A DNA stretch of 64,000 nt from Bacteroidales bacterium UBA4293 (GCA_002395835.1 DGVD01000015.1:62001-126000), one strand, 5' to 3'. Positions 15,961 through 25,654 are shown, numbered from the stretch's first letter. The notes: generated from the sequence alone by a model not told the origin. Program-made: numbers and translations.

Positions 15961-18237
15961 TTACATAGTCACAACCACTGAACGACGAATGTCCTGAGAA
16001 GATGCTCCTGTCATGAATTCATAATCTCCTTTTTCCACCACCCATTTCTGGGTTCCCTCATCAAATGAAGCCAAATCTTGTTTCGGAACGGTAAGTCGGA
16101 CGGTAATCTTTTGACCAGGGTCTAGGGTTTGCGTCTTGGTGAAAGCACGTAGTTCTTTCTCTGGTTTATCCTTCACCACTCCCAGTGGAGCTTTCACATA
16201 GAGTTGAACCACTTCCTTTCCTGCTACCTTACCCGTATTTGTCACGTCTAAAGTAACTACATAACTGTTTCCTTCAGCCTTAACTTTCATATTCTCATAA
16301 GTGAAGGTGGTATATGATAATCCATACCCAAATGGATAGGAAACGGGAACCTTATGTGTATCGAAATGTCGGTAACCCACATAAATGCCTTCTTCATAAC
16401 GGGTTATACCGATGTTTGGCTCATCACTATGCTTTCCACTCTGGGGGCCGAGCTGAACCATAGGTTTTGCATCCACAGGGAAGTTTGCAGTGGATAAATG
16501 ATCCTGAAGGCTGATAGGGAAAGTCATGGTCAACTTACCACTAGGGTTAGCCTTTCCACTCAAGATGTCGGCTACACTGTTTCCTCCTTCCTGTCCTCCC
16601 ATCCAAGAGCAAAGAATGGCATCGGGTTTATCCTTCCAAGACTGAGTCTCTATCACACCGGAGATGTTCAATACGATGACAACTTTCTTTCCTGCAGCAT
16701 GGAAGACTCTGCAAACTCCGTCTATCAAGTTCCTTTCCTTCTGTGAAAGGTTAAAATCGGCTTGAGTTCGGTCTGCAAACTCTCCTGAAGACCGGCCCAG
16801 GGTAATCAGTGCCACATCATTAGAAGCTACTAAAGACTGGAGTTCTGCAGGGGAGAACTGCATTTCACTAGGACGTTCTACCGGCAGATAAGCTGCCATG
16901 GGGTCCGTACTGGACTGTTTCAAGGAATCCAGTCTAGCTTTCTCTGCTTTTAGATAGGTTTCATACTTCTTTTCCATAGAAGCATCTACCGTATAACCGG
17001 CATTTTCCAATCCCTCCAAGAGAGAAACCACATAAGCATGATGAACGTCACCAGAACCCGTTCCACCTGCGATGAAATCGTAAGAAGTACAACCAAACAA
17101 GGCGATATTCTTCGTTCCTTCAGCCAGAGGCAGGGCTTCCTTCTCATTCTTTAAAAGCACCATACCTTCCGTGGCACTTTGCCTGGTCACTAAGGCATGA
17201 GCTTTTAAATCGGGTTTATTGTCATACTGGTATCTCTTGAACCGTGGGGTCTTCATTATCAGTTCCAGCACTCGCTCCACATTTCGGTCAATGACTTCCA
17301 TGCTTACCTTACCACTATCTATAGCAGCCGTAAGTTCACGAAGTTGTTTGTTGCTTCCCGGTTCTATCATGTCATTTCCTGCATTCATCTGAGCTACCAC
17401 ATCCAACCCTCCAAACCAGTCGGTCATCACAGCACCGTCGAATCCCCATTCATCACGGAGCACCTCAGTGAGCAACCATTCATTCTCACTGGCATAGACT
17501 CCATTAATATAGTTATAAGAAGACATCACCGTCCAAGGTTTAGCTTCCTTCACTGCAATCTCAAATCCTTTCAGATAGATTTCCCTGAGAGCCCGTTCAC
17601 TGATGATGGCATTATTATTCTTCCGGTTGGTTTCCTGGCTATTTGCAGCAAAATGCTTGATGCTAGTACCCACTCCGTTGCTCTGCACACCCTTCACGTA
17701 GGCTGCAGCTATTTTACCTGAAACCAAGGGGTCTTCTGAATAGTATTCGAAGTTACGACCGCACAAGGGGTTCCGATGGATATTAAGAGCAGGAGCCAAC
17801 AGTACATCCACTCCATATTCCAGCACCTCATTTCCAATACATTTACCCACCTGTTCTACCAGTTCCTGATTCCAGGTACTTGCCAATGTGGTACCTATGG
17901 GGAAATGCGTGCAATAGTAAGTAGCTGTGTCGTTCTCACGGGTAGGACTGATGCGGAGTCCTGCAGGACCATCCCCCAGAACCATGGTTGAAATGCCCAG
18001 TCTCTCTATGGGATAAGTCACAGCACCAGCTCCTGGAACTATACCACGAGCCTCTCCCACAATGGCCTCATCCGTATTCTCTTCCCTACCTGCCATGCCC
18101 GTTCCCACCAGCAGTTTAGCCTTTTCCTCATTCGTCATCTGGGATATTACCTCATCCACAGAGGAAGTCCCCAGCTGAGGCATTGTAGAACAGGACATCA
18201 GCAGTAGCCCTGCAATAAAAGGAAATGTTTTCTTCAT
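15961..18237 (-). CDS. GH3 family beta-glycosidase lipoprotein
   Basis: 758 residues. The lipobox LLLMSC gives the lipidated cysteine at residue 16. The GH3 barrel shows the substrate-pocket segment IKHFAANSQETNR (from residue 193) and the nucleophile D273 in GAVMTDWFGG. The alpha/beta sandwich domain with GRSSGEFADR and the C-terminal fibronectin-III-like domain (from about 640) complete a typical three-domain GH3. Such enzymes remove terminal beta-glucose or beta-xylose. It has its own -7 box at 18260-18267 and lies between two hairpins, so it may be expressed separately within the locus. A beta-glucosidase role is likeliest, but GH3 specificity cannot be read from the sequence. Confidence 0.93.
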   Translation of the reverse strand: MKKTFPFIAGLLLMSCSTMPQLGTSSVDEVISQMTNEEKAKLLVGTGMAGREENTDEAIVGEARGIVPGAGAVTYPIERLGISTMVLGDGPAGLRISPTRENDTATYYCTHFPIGTTLASTWNQELVEQVGKCIGNEVLEYGVDVLLAPALNIHRNPLCGRNFEYYSEDPLVSGKIAAAYVKGVQSNGVGTSIKHFAANSQETNRKNNNAIISERALREIYLKGFEIAVKEAKPWTVMSSYNYINGVYASENEWLLTEVLRDEWGFDGAVMTDWFGGLDVVAQMNAGNDMIEPGSNKQLRELTAAIDSGKVSMEVIDRNVERVLELIMKTPRFKRYQYDNKPDLKAHALVTRQSATEGMVLLKNEKEALPLAEGTKNIALFGCTSYDFIAGGTGSGDVHHAYVVSLLEGLENAGYTVDASMEKKYETYLKAEKARLDSLKQSSTDPMAAYLPVERPSEMQFSPAELQSLVASNDVALITLGRSSGEFADRTQADFNLSQKERNLIDGVCRVFHAAGKKVVIVLNISGVIETQSWKDKPDAILCSWMGGQEGGNSVADILSGKANPSGKLTMTFPISLQDHLSTANFPVDAKPMVQLGPQSGKHSDEPNIGITRYEEGIYVGYRHFDTHKVPVSYPFGYGLSYTTFTYENMKVKAEGNSYVVTLDVTNTGKVAGKEVVQLYVKAPLGVVKDKPEKELRAFTKTQTLDPGQKITVRLTVPKQDLASFDEGTQKWVVEKGDYEFMTGASSQDIRRSVVVTM

Positions 18238-18259
18238 ACGCTAATTATGGTTAACAATG

Positions 18260-18267
18260 CAAAGATA
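18260..18267 (-). promoter_or_regulatory. Bacteroidales -7 box for GH3
   Basis: The minus strand reads TATCTTTG, an exact TAnnTTTG match 22 bp before the GH3 ATG, just after the terminator of the preceding esterase gene. Confidence 0.6.
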
Positions 18268-18270
18268 GAA

Positions 18271-18302
18271 AATCCCGTAGTTTTATGTATGACTACGGGA
18301 TT
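18271..18302 (-). terminator. Hairpin terminator after the carboxylesterase
   Basis: A 10-bp stem AATCCCGTAG / CTACGGGATT with a 12-nt loop, followed on the minus strand by TTTTC, 6 bp beyond the stop of the carboxylesterase gene. Confidence 0.75.
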
Positions 18303-18307
18303 AATTT

Positions 18308-19924
18308 TTACTTATATAATTTAGCCCTCATGTCTTTATAATACTCTTCCCACAAATCCACCTCTGCACGGTTAGGCTGAGAAATGAGGCTTGCACCATT
18401 GTGGAATCGCATCACGGTTTCTTCGTCACGACTATAGATTGGCCAATAAGGTAGTGGAGCTCCGTGAGCAGGATTATCATCCACCTTCTCACCATTGTCG
18501 TTTGGATTACCCGTCTTCACAAAGTTGGCAAAATAAGTGGTCATCATCTTGCTGATTCCCCAATCCTGCTCTGTGAAAGGCATGAAAGAGAAAGGATGAC
18601 CAAAGATGAATGCCATGTCGCAAGCATGGTTCGTACCCTTAGAAATAGCATCAGGACGGAAGGTGTTCTTCTGAGGCTGATCCAGATAGTACATCCAAAT
18701 CTTACCCTTACCCGTCTTCTGCTGAAGATTTACCCAAGCATAAGAAGGCCAAGCAAAAGCCGACTCACGGAAGATGTTACTACGTGCATCCAGCACATCA
18801 GCATCGGTCTTTGCAGGATACATAGCCTTAAATTTAGGAGCCCATTCACCGAAACGAGCATTCATTTCCTGCTCATACTCAGCTAAAGTACCTGGACGAG
18901 AGAACATATCACCTTCACGGGAATTGGTACCGATGAGAAGATTCACATCATTATACTGTCCCTGTTCATAAAGCAAGTACTGGTCTCCTGTAATTACATA
19001 ACCATCAGCATTAGGCCAACAGCCTCCAGCACCCTGCTCCAAGAATTTCTCTGCAGGAATCTTTCGTAAATCCTTCAGTTTCTTCTTTTCCAATCCCAGT
19101 TTCTTCAAGAAATCCTTGCCCTGCTGTTCTGCATTCTTTAAAGAAGTACAACCCAGACCTACAATGGATTTTTCCCCTACTGGGCTGAAGGAACCACCAC
19201 TCTCACAAATAGCTGCACGGAACAAGCCTTTCGTCAGTGGAGAAGCACAAAGAATGCTGACGGAGATTCCACCTGCACTTTCACCCTGAATGGTAATCTT
19301 ATCAGGGTCACCACCGAAGTTGGCAATATTCTCCTTCACCCACTTGATAGCCTGAATCTGATCCAGCATACCATAGTTTCCGGAGGTTGCATGACCTGTT
19401 TCCTTCTCGCTCTCTGCAGTCAGTTCTGGCAATGCCAGATAACCCATGGCATTCATACGATAGGTTATACTGACAAACACCAGCCCCTGACGAGCCAGGT
19501 TGTCACCCCACTGATCATAGCTTTTACCATCCTGGAATCCACCACCATGAATCCAAACCATAACAGGTAGTTTCTCATCCTTACGAGTAGCAGGAGTCAA
19601 GATATTCAGATACAAGCAATCCTCACTAATAGGTTCAGCAACAGAACCCGTGGAGATTCCACCACTGATGTTCTGGATGGCACGTGCTGCCACTTTCTTT
19701 GCCTGATAAACACCGTTGTAAGGGAGAGGTTCCTTAGGAGCTCTCCAACGTAAATCACCTACAGGAGGCTGAGCAAAAGGAACACCCTTGAAGGTTCCTA
19801 AGTCATTCTCTATAAAACCTTCTATTTCACCCTGTGCAGTAGTAGTACGGGTAATGGGCTGCTGAGCCATGGTTACGGAACCAGAGGCTACAAACAGTAA
19901 TAATAAAAGACTTCTTAATTTCAT
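18308..19924 (-). CDS. Secreted type-B carboxylesterase
   Basis: 538 residues with a signal peptide ending in TMAQ. This is the para-nitrobenzyl-esterase/cholinesterase-like family: oxyanion segment HGGGF (126-130), nucleophile S216 in QGESAGG, EDCLYLNI near 101-108, and the catalytic histidine in KGTNHACDM. The enzyme would hydrolyse small carboxylic esters in the periplasm. It is 6 bp downstream of DUF1593-C and in the same unit as two CE1-type esterases, so it probably helps remove acyl decorations such as acetyl, malonyl or phenolic esters from the locus substrate. The exact ester is unknown. Confidence 0.92.
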   Translation of the reverse strand: MKLRSLLLLLFVASGSVTMAQQPITRTTTAQGEIEGFIENDLGTFKGVPFAQPPVGDLRWRAPKEPLPYNGVYQAKKVAARAIQNISGGISTGSVAEPISEDCLYLNILTPATRKDEKLPVMVWIHGGGFQDGKSYDQWGDNLARQGLVFVSITYRMNAMGYLALPELTAESEKETGHATSGNYGMLDQIQAIKWVKENIANFGGDPDKITIQGESAGGISVSILCASPLTKGLFRAAICESGGSFSPVGEKSIVGLGCTSLKNAEQQGKDFLKKLGLEKKKLKDLRKIPAEKFLEQGAGGCWPNADGYVITGDQYLLYEQGQYNDVNLLIGTNSREGDMFSRPGTLAEYEQEMNARFGEWAPKFKAMYPAKTDADVLDARSNIFRESAFAWPSYAWVNLQQKTGKGKIWMYYLDQPQKNTFRPDAISKGTNHACDMAFIFGHPFSFMPFTEQDWGISKMMTTYFANFVKTGNPNDNGEKVDDNPAHGAPLPYWPIYSRDEETVMRFHNGASLISQPNRAEVDLWEEYYKDMRAKLYK

Positions 19925-19930
19925 TGTTCC

Positions 19931-21502
19931 TTATTTAACTGTAATAACTAATCTATTGTAATGAGTCAAAGGCAAGTTCCCGTTATCTGTAGCCTCCAAT
20001 ACCAAATGGATTTCATCACCACTCTTGGCATCAGCAGGAACCTGGAAGGTGGTGTTTGCAGAAGAAGGATCTGCCACATTACACTCTGGTTCATAAGAGC
20101 AACTAGGGTGCTTCCACCAAGAAACATTCACTTTCTGACCTTTATCAGGGTCTGTCACCGTGTATTTCAGCTTCAGGGTCTCACCAGCCTTAGCTGTAAT
20201 AGCTGTAGGACCTGCTATCTGAGGCTCGTGATTCGCATCTGCAAAGGTAGGTGTAACACCCCACTTCAATCGTTCTGCAAAACTGTACATCACTGGAGGT
20301 AGGAAATCTGGAGTCTTAGCTTCAGGAATAGCAGGACGAGCATTTGGACCCCGTCTACCAGCATTCTGCTCACCAGGTTTCACAGGAAGCTGATAGCCTC
20401 CCCAGCCTCCCCAGTTCTGGACATAACCTTTCAAACCATTATCAAGCAAATTCAGGAAACAGAAGGTATCTCCTTCGCTGATGAAGGTTCCTTTTGGCTG
20501 AAGTGGACACCACAACACATATCCCATAGCTCTCAGTTCATCTGCTGTCTTATCAAATCCGAATGGGTCATAAATATCACCTTTAGCAAACTGTTTTCCG
20601 TCACCCCAAACACGATAAAGAGCACCAATTTCACCTCTGGAAAGAATATTCTCCTTAATCCATTCCGGTCCATACAACTTTTTCTGAAGATCATTTTTCG
20701 CTGTTGCAGGAGACATGAAACTCAAACCTGGTGCACCATGACCTGTAGGCTGCTGTTTTACGTCTGGCCAATAAGGTCTGATGTATTTATCATATAAATT
20801 ATCCTGGTCACCACTCAAATAAAGAACCAGTTTTTCACTGACCTTCTTCTTTATTTTATCGTACCCAGCCTGCTGAGAATAAATATCCTCAATGCTCTTC
20901 AATGCACGAGCTATGGTAGAACATCCACCCCATGCTTCTACAAAGACAGGACCTGGCTCATCATCGAGGAGCACATTCTTAATCAATTCTGAACCTGGAG
21001 TATCACGTTCAAACTCACCATCGAAGTACACATTACCCCAAGCTACCTTAGAACGAATGTATTCTGGAGTAGGATAATTAGGATTATGAACCTTCAAATT
21101 AGGATAAGCCTTCTCATAAGCATCTACCACATCGTCGATGAAGCGATTATCTTCATCCCAACGGTAATGCGTCATGGGTTCAAAATTCAGACCCGGACGG
21201 TCATACTCTCTGCCAGATACCCAATACTTTGTTCCCTTACCATCACCTTTCCAATGGAACTGGCTACTGGTATAAATCAGTCCCTCAACCTTATAGTCGG
21301 TTGAAAAAAGCAGGAAACGGATTAATGAGTTGCAATCATCCAACTCCGCATCAGCAGTAATAATCACACGAGGTTTCTCTACAGGTGCTTTCACTGCCCA
21401 TCCATCAGGATAATTCAACCCTTGAGCGGACAGAGACTGAGCTGAGACTTGCATTGGCAAGAATGCCAGACCCATCAATACTGAAAATAAAATCTTCTTC
21501 AT
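19931..21502 (-). CDS. DUF1593 nucleoside-hydrolase-like secreted protein C
   Basis: 523 residues, signal peptide ending near residue 22 (VSAQ). Acidic motif IITADAELDD (D51, E53, D55, D56). Family blocks include NYPTPEYIRSKVAWGNV, DTPGSELIKNVLLDD, EAWGGCSTIARALKSI and a YLSGDQD loop. The last about 100 residues form the Ig-like domain with VTDPDKGQKVNVSWW. It is very similar to DUF1593-D, with long identical stretches, so the two are recent paralogues flanking the esterase pair. It is exported. By fold it should bind a metal and a furanose; the bond cleaved is unknown. Cellulose binding was reported for the founding family member Sde182, so a glycan-binding role remains possible. Confidence 0.86.
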   Translation of the reverse strand: MKKILFSVLMGLAFLPMQVSAQSLSAQGLNYPDGWAVKAPVEKPRVIITADAELDDCNSLIRFLLFSTDYKVEGLIYTSSQFHWKGDGKGTKYWVSGREYDRPGLNFEPMTHYRWDEDNRFIDDVVDAYEKAYPNLKVHNPNYPTPEYIRSKVAWGNVYFDGEFERDTPGSELIKNVLLDDEPGPVFVEAWGGCSTIARALKSIEDIYSQQAGYDKIKKKVSEKLVLYLSGDQDNLYDKYIRPYWPDVKQQPTGHGAPGLSFMSPATAKNDLQKKLYGPEWIKENILSRGEIGALYRVWGDGKQFAKGDIYDPFGFDKTADELRAMGYVLWCPLQPKGTFISEGDTFCFLNLLDNGLKGYVQNWGGWGGYQLPVKPGEQNAGRRGPNARPAIPEAKTPDFLPPVMYSFAERLKWGVTPTFADANHEPQIAGPTAITAKAGETLKLKYTVTDPDKGQKVNVSWWKHPSCSYEPECNVADPSSANTTFQVPADAKSGDEIHLVLEATDNGNLPLTHYNRLVITVK

Positions 21503-21587
21503 TTACATGAACAGGTTAAGTTTCTAAAAAACGAGTAAAGCTGGAATGGCCTATAAGACCATCCAGCTTTCTACTTATCACAATCTA

Positions 21588-22784
21588 TTATTTGAAAAGC
21601 AACGGTGCAAACTCAGAAAGGTAAATACGCCAGTTCTTCCAAACATGACCATCACCACTTTCACGATAAGTGTATTTCTGACCATATTTTTCCAATAGCT
21701 TCAAGTGGTCTTGAACAGACTTGTAGAGGAAATCTTCTGTACCTACACCTACCCAATACAATTTTACTCCATCCTTGATTTGCTGCTGCAGAAGTTGATC
21801 CATATTATCGTAGAATTTACCACGACCAGCACGGATAAGACCTGCAGAGAACAAACCTACGTAATCAAATGTATTCCGATACAAACGAGAAATGGTATTT
21901 GTATGACCACCACCCATGGACAGTCCAGCAATAGCACGATGCTGCTTGTCAGCCTGGATGCGGTACTCACTCTCTGCCCATGCCATAATTTCAGCAAAAT
22001 GTTTCTCGAAAGTACCATCACCACTATAAACACGAGAATGGAATGGCTTATAAAGGCCCCAGCTACTTTCACCTGGTGCAGCCTCCATTGCAGGGTGACC
22101 ATTTGGCATAACCACAATCATAGGGAGAGCCTTACCCTGAGCTATCAGGTTGTCCATAATCTGGCAGGTACGACCGAAGTGAACCCACTCATCCTCATCA
22201 CCACCACTACCATGGAGCAGATAAAGTACAGGATACTTCTTACCTGGATTCTTCTCATACTCAGCTGGAGTATAAACATTGATTCTACGAGTGGTATTCA
22301 GCATCTTAGAATCCATCCATCTGCGTGAAAGAGTTCCATGAGGCACATTGTTTACCTTATAATTATAGGCCATATCTTCAGGAGTGCTTCCTACGATGAA
22401 ATACTCACTGAGAGTACCGAAATCACGGAATAGATAAGGGTGGTTAGGATCGTGAGTTACCACACCATCCACCACAAACATATAGCTATACAGCTCACTA
22501 GCAAGTACTGGGGAAGTATAGACCCAAAGGCTATCCGTTTCCTTAGTCATGTCAATAAGACCTGTTCCTACCATTCCACCTATAGGGTTATTCTCTGCCT
22601 TAGGGGCAAAGTCACCCGCAATCTGCACCTTCTTGGCATTGGGGGCAATGAAACGGAATGTAACAGTATTATCATTGTTAACCTCTGCAGACTTTATGTT
22701 CTGAGAAGCGAAAAGAGCCTGTTGTGCATTTGCAGTTAATCCAAAAGCAGTCACCAGCAATGCAGTTAAAATCAGTTTTTTCAT
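21588..22784 (-). CDS. CE1-type esterase with N-terminal E-set domain (copy 1)
   Basis: 398 residues, signal peptide ending in ANAQ. Residues about 35-130 form a CBM48/E-set-like beta domain (VTFRFIAPNAKKVQIAGDF). The esterase-D-like alpha/beta hydrolase domain follows, with LLHGSGGDEDEW (oxyanion region), nucleophile S289 in AGLSMGGG and the C-terminal histidine in SGDGHVWKNWR. This architecture is frequent in Bacteroides carbohydrate loci as feruloyl or acetyl esterases. It is 27 bp downstream of a highly similar copy, with matching N- and C-termini, showing tandem duplication. It probably removes acyl groups from the glycan or glycoside in the periplasm. The difference SMGGGHTN versus SMGGFHSF next to the nucleophile suggests diverged substrate preference. 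Confidence 0.9.
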   Translation of the reverse strand: MKKLILTALLVTAFGLTANAQQALFASQNIKSAEVNNDNTVTFRFIAPNAKKVQIAGDFAPKAENNPIGGMVGTGLIDMTKETDSLWVYTSPVLASELYSYMFVVDGVVTHDPNHPYLFRDFGTLSEYFIVGSTPEDMAYNYKVNNVPHGTLSRRWMDSKMLNTTRRINVYTPAEYEKNPGKKYPVLYLLHGSGGDEDEWVHFGRTCQIMDNLIAQGKALPMIVVMPNGHPAMEAAPGESSWGLYKPFHSRVYSGDGTFEKHFAEIMAWAESEYRIQADKQHRAIAGLSMGGGHTNTISRLYRNTFDYVGLFSAGLIRAGRGKFYDNMDQLLQQQIKDGVKLYWVGVGTEDFLYKSVQDHLKLLEKYGQKYTYRESGDGHVWKNWRIYLSEFAPLLFK

Positions 22785-22811
22785 CTTTATGCTAATTTAG
22801 AGGTTAAACAA

Positions 22812-23990
22812 TTATTTGAAAAGTAGTGGAGCAAACTCTGAAAGATACAGACGCCAGTTCTTCCAAACATGACCATCACCACTTTCACGATAAGTATACT
22901 TCAATCCTAAACGATCAAACATGGCACGCATATCTGCATTGTTCTTGTAAAGGAAATCTTCTGTACCACAACCAACCCAATACAGTTTCACACCATTTGC
23001 AATCTGCTTCTTCAAGGTTTCTTCTGTATTCTTATAGATACCTTCTTGTCTGGTCAAACCTACAGCAGCAGAGAACAGACCTACATAATCGAAAGTATTC
23101 TCATACAAACGGGAAATGTGGAAACTATGGAAACCACCCATAGAAAGACCTGCAATAGCACGATGTGCCTTGTCAGCCTTCACACGGTAGTTGCTTTCTA
23201 TGAACTGGATGATTTCAGGGAAAGCCTGCTCAAACTTACCATCCATCATGGAAGGATGGAATGGCTTGTAGAGACCCATGCTGCTCTCTCCAGGAGCTGC
23301 CTCGAAAGATACATGTCCATTTGGCATGACTACAATCATAGGCTCACACAATCCCTTAGCTGTCAGGTTATCAATAATCTGACAAGTTCTTCCATAATTC
23401 ACCCATTCATCCTCATCACCACCTGCACCATGAAGCAAGTAAAGCACAGGGTATTTCTTATTAGGATTCTTCTCATATTCAGCAGGTGTATAAACATTCA
23501 ACCTACGATTCATATTGAAATGATTACTCATGTACCAGATGCTCTGCAGAGTACCATGTGGAACTTGCTGAACACGGAAAAGATCTCCCAATCCATCACC
23601 CACGATGAAGTAATTGCTCACTGTACCGAAGTCACGGAAAATATATGGATGATTAGGGTCCACTGTTACCGTGCCATCTACCACAAACATATAGCTATAT
23701 AATTCACTCTTCAATGGAGCAGAAGTATATACCCAGATGCTATCGTTTTCCTTCTTCATGTCAATCAGTCCAGTACCCACCAGACCACCTACAGGATTAT
23801 CTTCCTTAATCTCGGCAAAGTCACCTGCAATTTGCACCTTTTTAGCATTAGGAGCCTGAAAGCGGAAAGTCACCGTATGGTCCAGATTGACCACTGCGGA
23901 TTCTATATCCTGAGACTTCCAAAGGTTTTGCTGTGCGAAAACAGGCATCATATATGCCAGCAATGCACCTACAATCAACGTTTTTTTCAT
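22812..23990 (-). CDS. CE1-type esterase with N-terminal E-set domain (copy 2)
   Basis: 392 residues, signal peptide ending in PVFAQ. Same layout as its neighbour: E-set domain (VTFRFQAPNAKKVQIAGDF), LLHGAGGDEDEW, nucleophile S283 in AGLSMGGFHS and catalytic histidine in SGDGHVWKNWR. The final LSEFAPLLFK is identical in both copies. The main differences are a shorter linker around residues 132-160 and changes around the active-site serine. It starts 14 bp after DUF1593-D ends. Feruloyl, acetyl or other acyl esterase activity is likely; enterochelin-esterase annotation, sometimes given to this family, is less fitting in a sugar locus. Confidence 0.9.
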   Translation of the reverse strand: MKKTLIVGALLAYMMPVFAQQNLWKSQDIESAVVNLDHTVTFRFQAPNAKKVQIAGDFAEIKEDNPVGGLVGTGLIDMKKENDSIWVYTSAPLKSELYSYMFVVDGTVTVDPNHPYIFRDFGTVSNYFIVGDGLGDLFRVQQVPHGTLQSIWYMSNHFNMNRRLNVYTPAEYEKNPNKKYPVLYLLHGAGGDEDEWVNYGRTCQIIDNLTAKGLCEPMIVVMPNGHVSFEAAPGESSMGLYKPFHPSMMDGKFEQAFPEIIQFIESNYRVKADKAHRAIAGLSMGGFHSFHISRLYENTFDYVGLFSAAVGLTRQEGIYKNTEETLKKQIANGVKLYWVGCGTEDFLYKNNADMRAMFDRLGLKYTYRESGDGHVWKNWRLYLSEFAPLLFK

Positions 23991-24004
23991 CTGTATTCCG
24001 AAAT

Positions 24005-25573
24005 TTATTTTACATTTATAATAAGACGATGATATTTTGTCAAAGGGAGTTCAGCATTGTCTGTAGCCTCCAAAATCAAATGAATTTGGTCACCTGATTT
24101 AGCATCTGATGGAACTGTAAAAGATGTTTGAGCCTTATTTACATCATTCATATTACACTCACCTTTGTAAGATGATGTCGCATGTTTCCACCAACGGATT
24201 GATACTTTCTGGCCTTTGTCTGGATCTGAAACTAGATACTTGACTTTAAAAGATTCGCCTGGAAACGCAGTTATACTACGAGGTCCTGCAATTTGAGGGT
24301 AATGATTAGCTTCTGCAAAGCTGCTAGCCACTGTCCACTGGAACCGTACAGCCTCAGAATTAAATACAGCCTGAGTAAAGTCTGGACTAGGTGGAGTATT
24401 AGCCCTACGCCATCTCATTTGTTCCATCATTGACTTAGACTTTATTTCTTCAGGTATTACAACTGCAAAACCACTCCAACCTCCATTGTTGCCTATCCAG
24501 CCTTCTAATCCATTATTTATCAAGTTCAAATAACAACCCGTATCACCTTCAGCCAAAAAAGATCCAGCTTCCTGAATGCCTTTATAAGGGCCTTCTTTCT
24601 TCGACCATGACGCAGACCAAACTTCAAAGCCCATCGCTTCAAGTTCTTCTTTAGTCTTGTTTTTATATCCAAAATAGTCCTCTACTTCCATTTTCACCCC
24701 ATCGCCCCAATAACGGTATACTTTAGCAAAAGGACCAACTTGATAATACTTCTGGATGTATTCAGGGCTATAATAAAATACATTTTCTGGCTTACAGTTT
24801 TCTTGTGCATTATATGCCAAACTTACACTGGACATTCCTTGATTTGCAGATTTAATATCCGGCCAAAATGGTGCAATATATTCAGGATATGTTCCATCTT
24901 GATCTCCACTCATGCAAAGAATAGCCTTTCGTGAAACTTTTGCCTTTAATTCAGGCCAATTTTTCTGCCCACTATAAATATCTTGAATACTTTTCAATGC
25001 CCTTGCAATAGTACTGCAACCGCCCCATGCCTGCAAGAATACTGGAGTGTCATCATCATCTAATAAAACATTCTTAATTAATTCTGAACCTGGAGTATCT
25101 TTGCTAAAATCACTAGCAAATTCTACATTTCCCCATACTACTTTTGAACGAATATACTCTGGTGTAGGATAATTAGAATCATGTAGCTTAAGATTTTCAT
25201 AACTTGCACAATAAGCATCAACTACATCATCGATAAAGTGACAATCTTTATCCCAACGAAAACTTTCTACAGGTTTGTTTCCACTTTTTGCATAAGACCT
25301 CTGATTAACCTTAGCCCACAATGTTCCATGACCATCACCAGTCCAATGATGTTCACTACTTGCATAAACAAGACCTTCTATCCGAAAATCTGATGCATGC
25401 AATAAAAAACGAACTAAAGAATTCTGATCATCCAACTCGGCATCGCAAGTTACTATAACACGTGGCTTTGCAGGAGAAGGGTCAACTTGGCTATATGTCT
25501 TCTGAGCAAAAGCAAAAAAGGGAATAAATGCTGAAAACACTAAAAACGCAGCTATTTTTGATACCAAACTCAT
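24005..25573 (-). CDS. DUF1593 nucleoside-hydrolase-like secreted protein D
   Basis: 522 residues from the ATG at 25573; an in-frame ATG 66 bases upstream adds a non-signal-like extension and is rejected. The signal peptide ends in FAFAQ. The acidic motif is VTCDAELDD (D44, E46, D48, D49). NYPTPEYIRSKVVWGNV, DTPGSELIKNVLLDD and WGGCSTIARALKSI are nearly the same as in DUF1593-C, and the C-terminal Ig-like domain carries VSDPDKGQKVSIRWW. It is the first enzyme gene after SusD, beyond a hairpin, so it should be made in step with uptake of the substrate, though at a lower level if the hairpin terminates part of the transcripts. Confidence 0.86.
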   Translation of the reverse strand: MSLVSKIAAFLVFSAFIPFFAFAQKTYSQVDPSPAKPRVIVTCDAELDDQNSLVRFLLHASDFRIEGLVYASSEHHWTGDGHGTLWAKVNQRSYAKSGNKPVESFRWDKDCHFIDDVVDAYCASYENLKLHDSNYPTPEYIRSKVVWGNVEFASDFSKDTPGSELIKNVLLDDDDTPVFLQAWGGCSTIARALKSIQDIYSGQKNWPELKAKVSRKAILCMSGDQDGTYPEYIAPFWPDIKSANQGMSSVSLAYNAQENCKPENVFYYSPEYIQKYYQVGPFAKVYRYWGDGVKMEVEDYFGYKNKTKEELEAMGFEVWSASWSKKEGPYKGIQEAGSFLAEGDTGCYLNLINNGLEGWIGNNGGWSGFAVVIPEEIKSKSMMEQMRWRRANTPPSPDFTQAVFNSEAVRFQWTVASSFAEANHYPQIAGPRSITAFPGESFKVKYLVSDPDKGQKVSIRWWKHATSSYKGECNMNDVNKAQTSFTVPSDAKSGDQIHLILEATDNAELPLTKYHRLIINVK

Positions 25574-25608
25574 TATGTTCAGAATTAATATTATATAAAA
25601 TCTAAAGA

Positions 25609-25654
25609 AGGAACTAGAGAAGTAACGCGAGTGCGTCAAGCATCTCTAGTTCCT
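25609..25654 (-). terminator. Hairpin after SusD (partial terminator)
   Basis: A perfect 12-bp stem AGGAACTAGAGA / TCTCTAGTTCCT encloses a 22-nt loop; on the minus strand it is followed by a T-rich stretch. It lies between susD and DUF1593-D. No -7 box was found between it and DUF1593-D, so it probably attenuates rather than ends transcription. Confidence 0.65.

Noticed and set aside
21705..22328. 207-codon plus-strand open frame
   Set aside because: Antisense to the first CE1 esterase, with low-complexity residues; a similar frame lies opposite the second copy simply because the two genes are duplicates.
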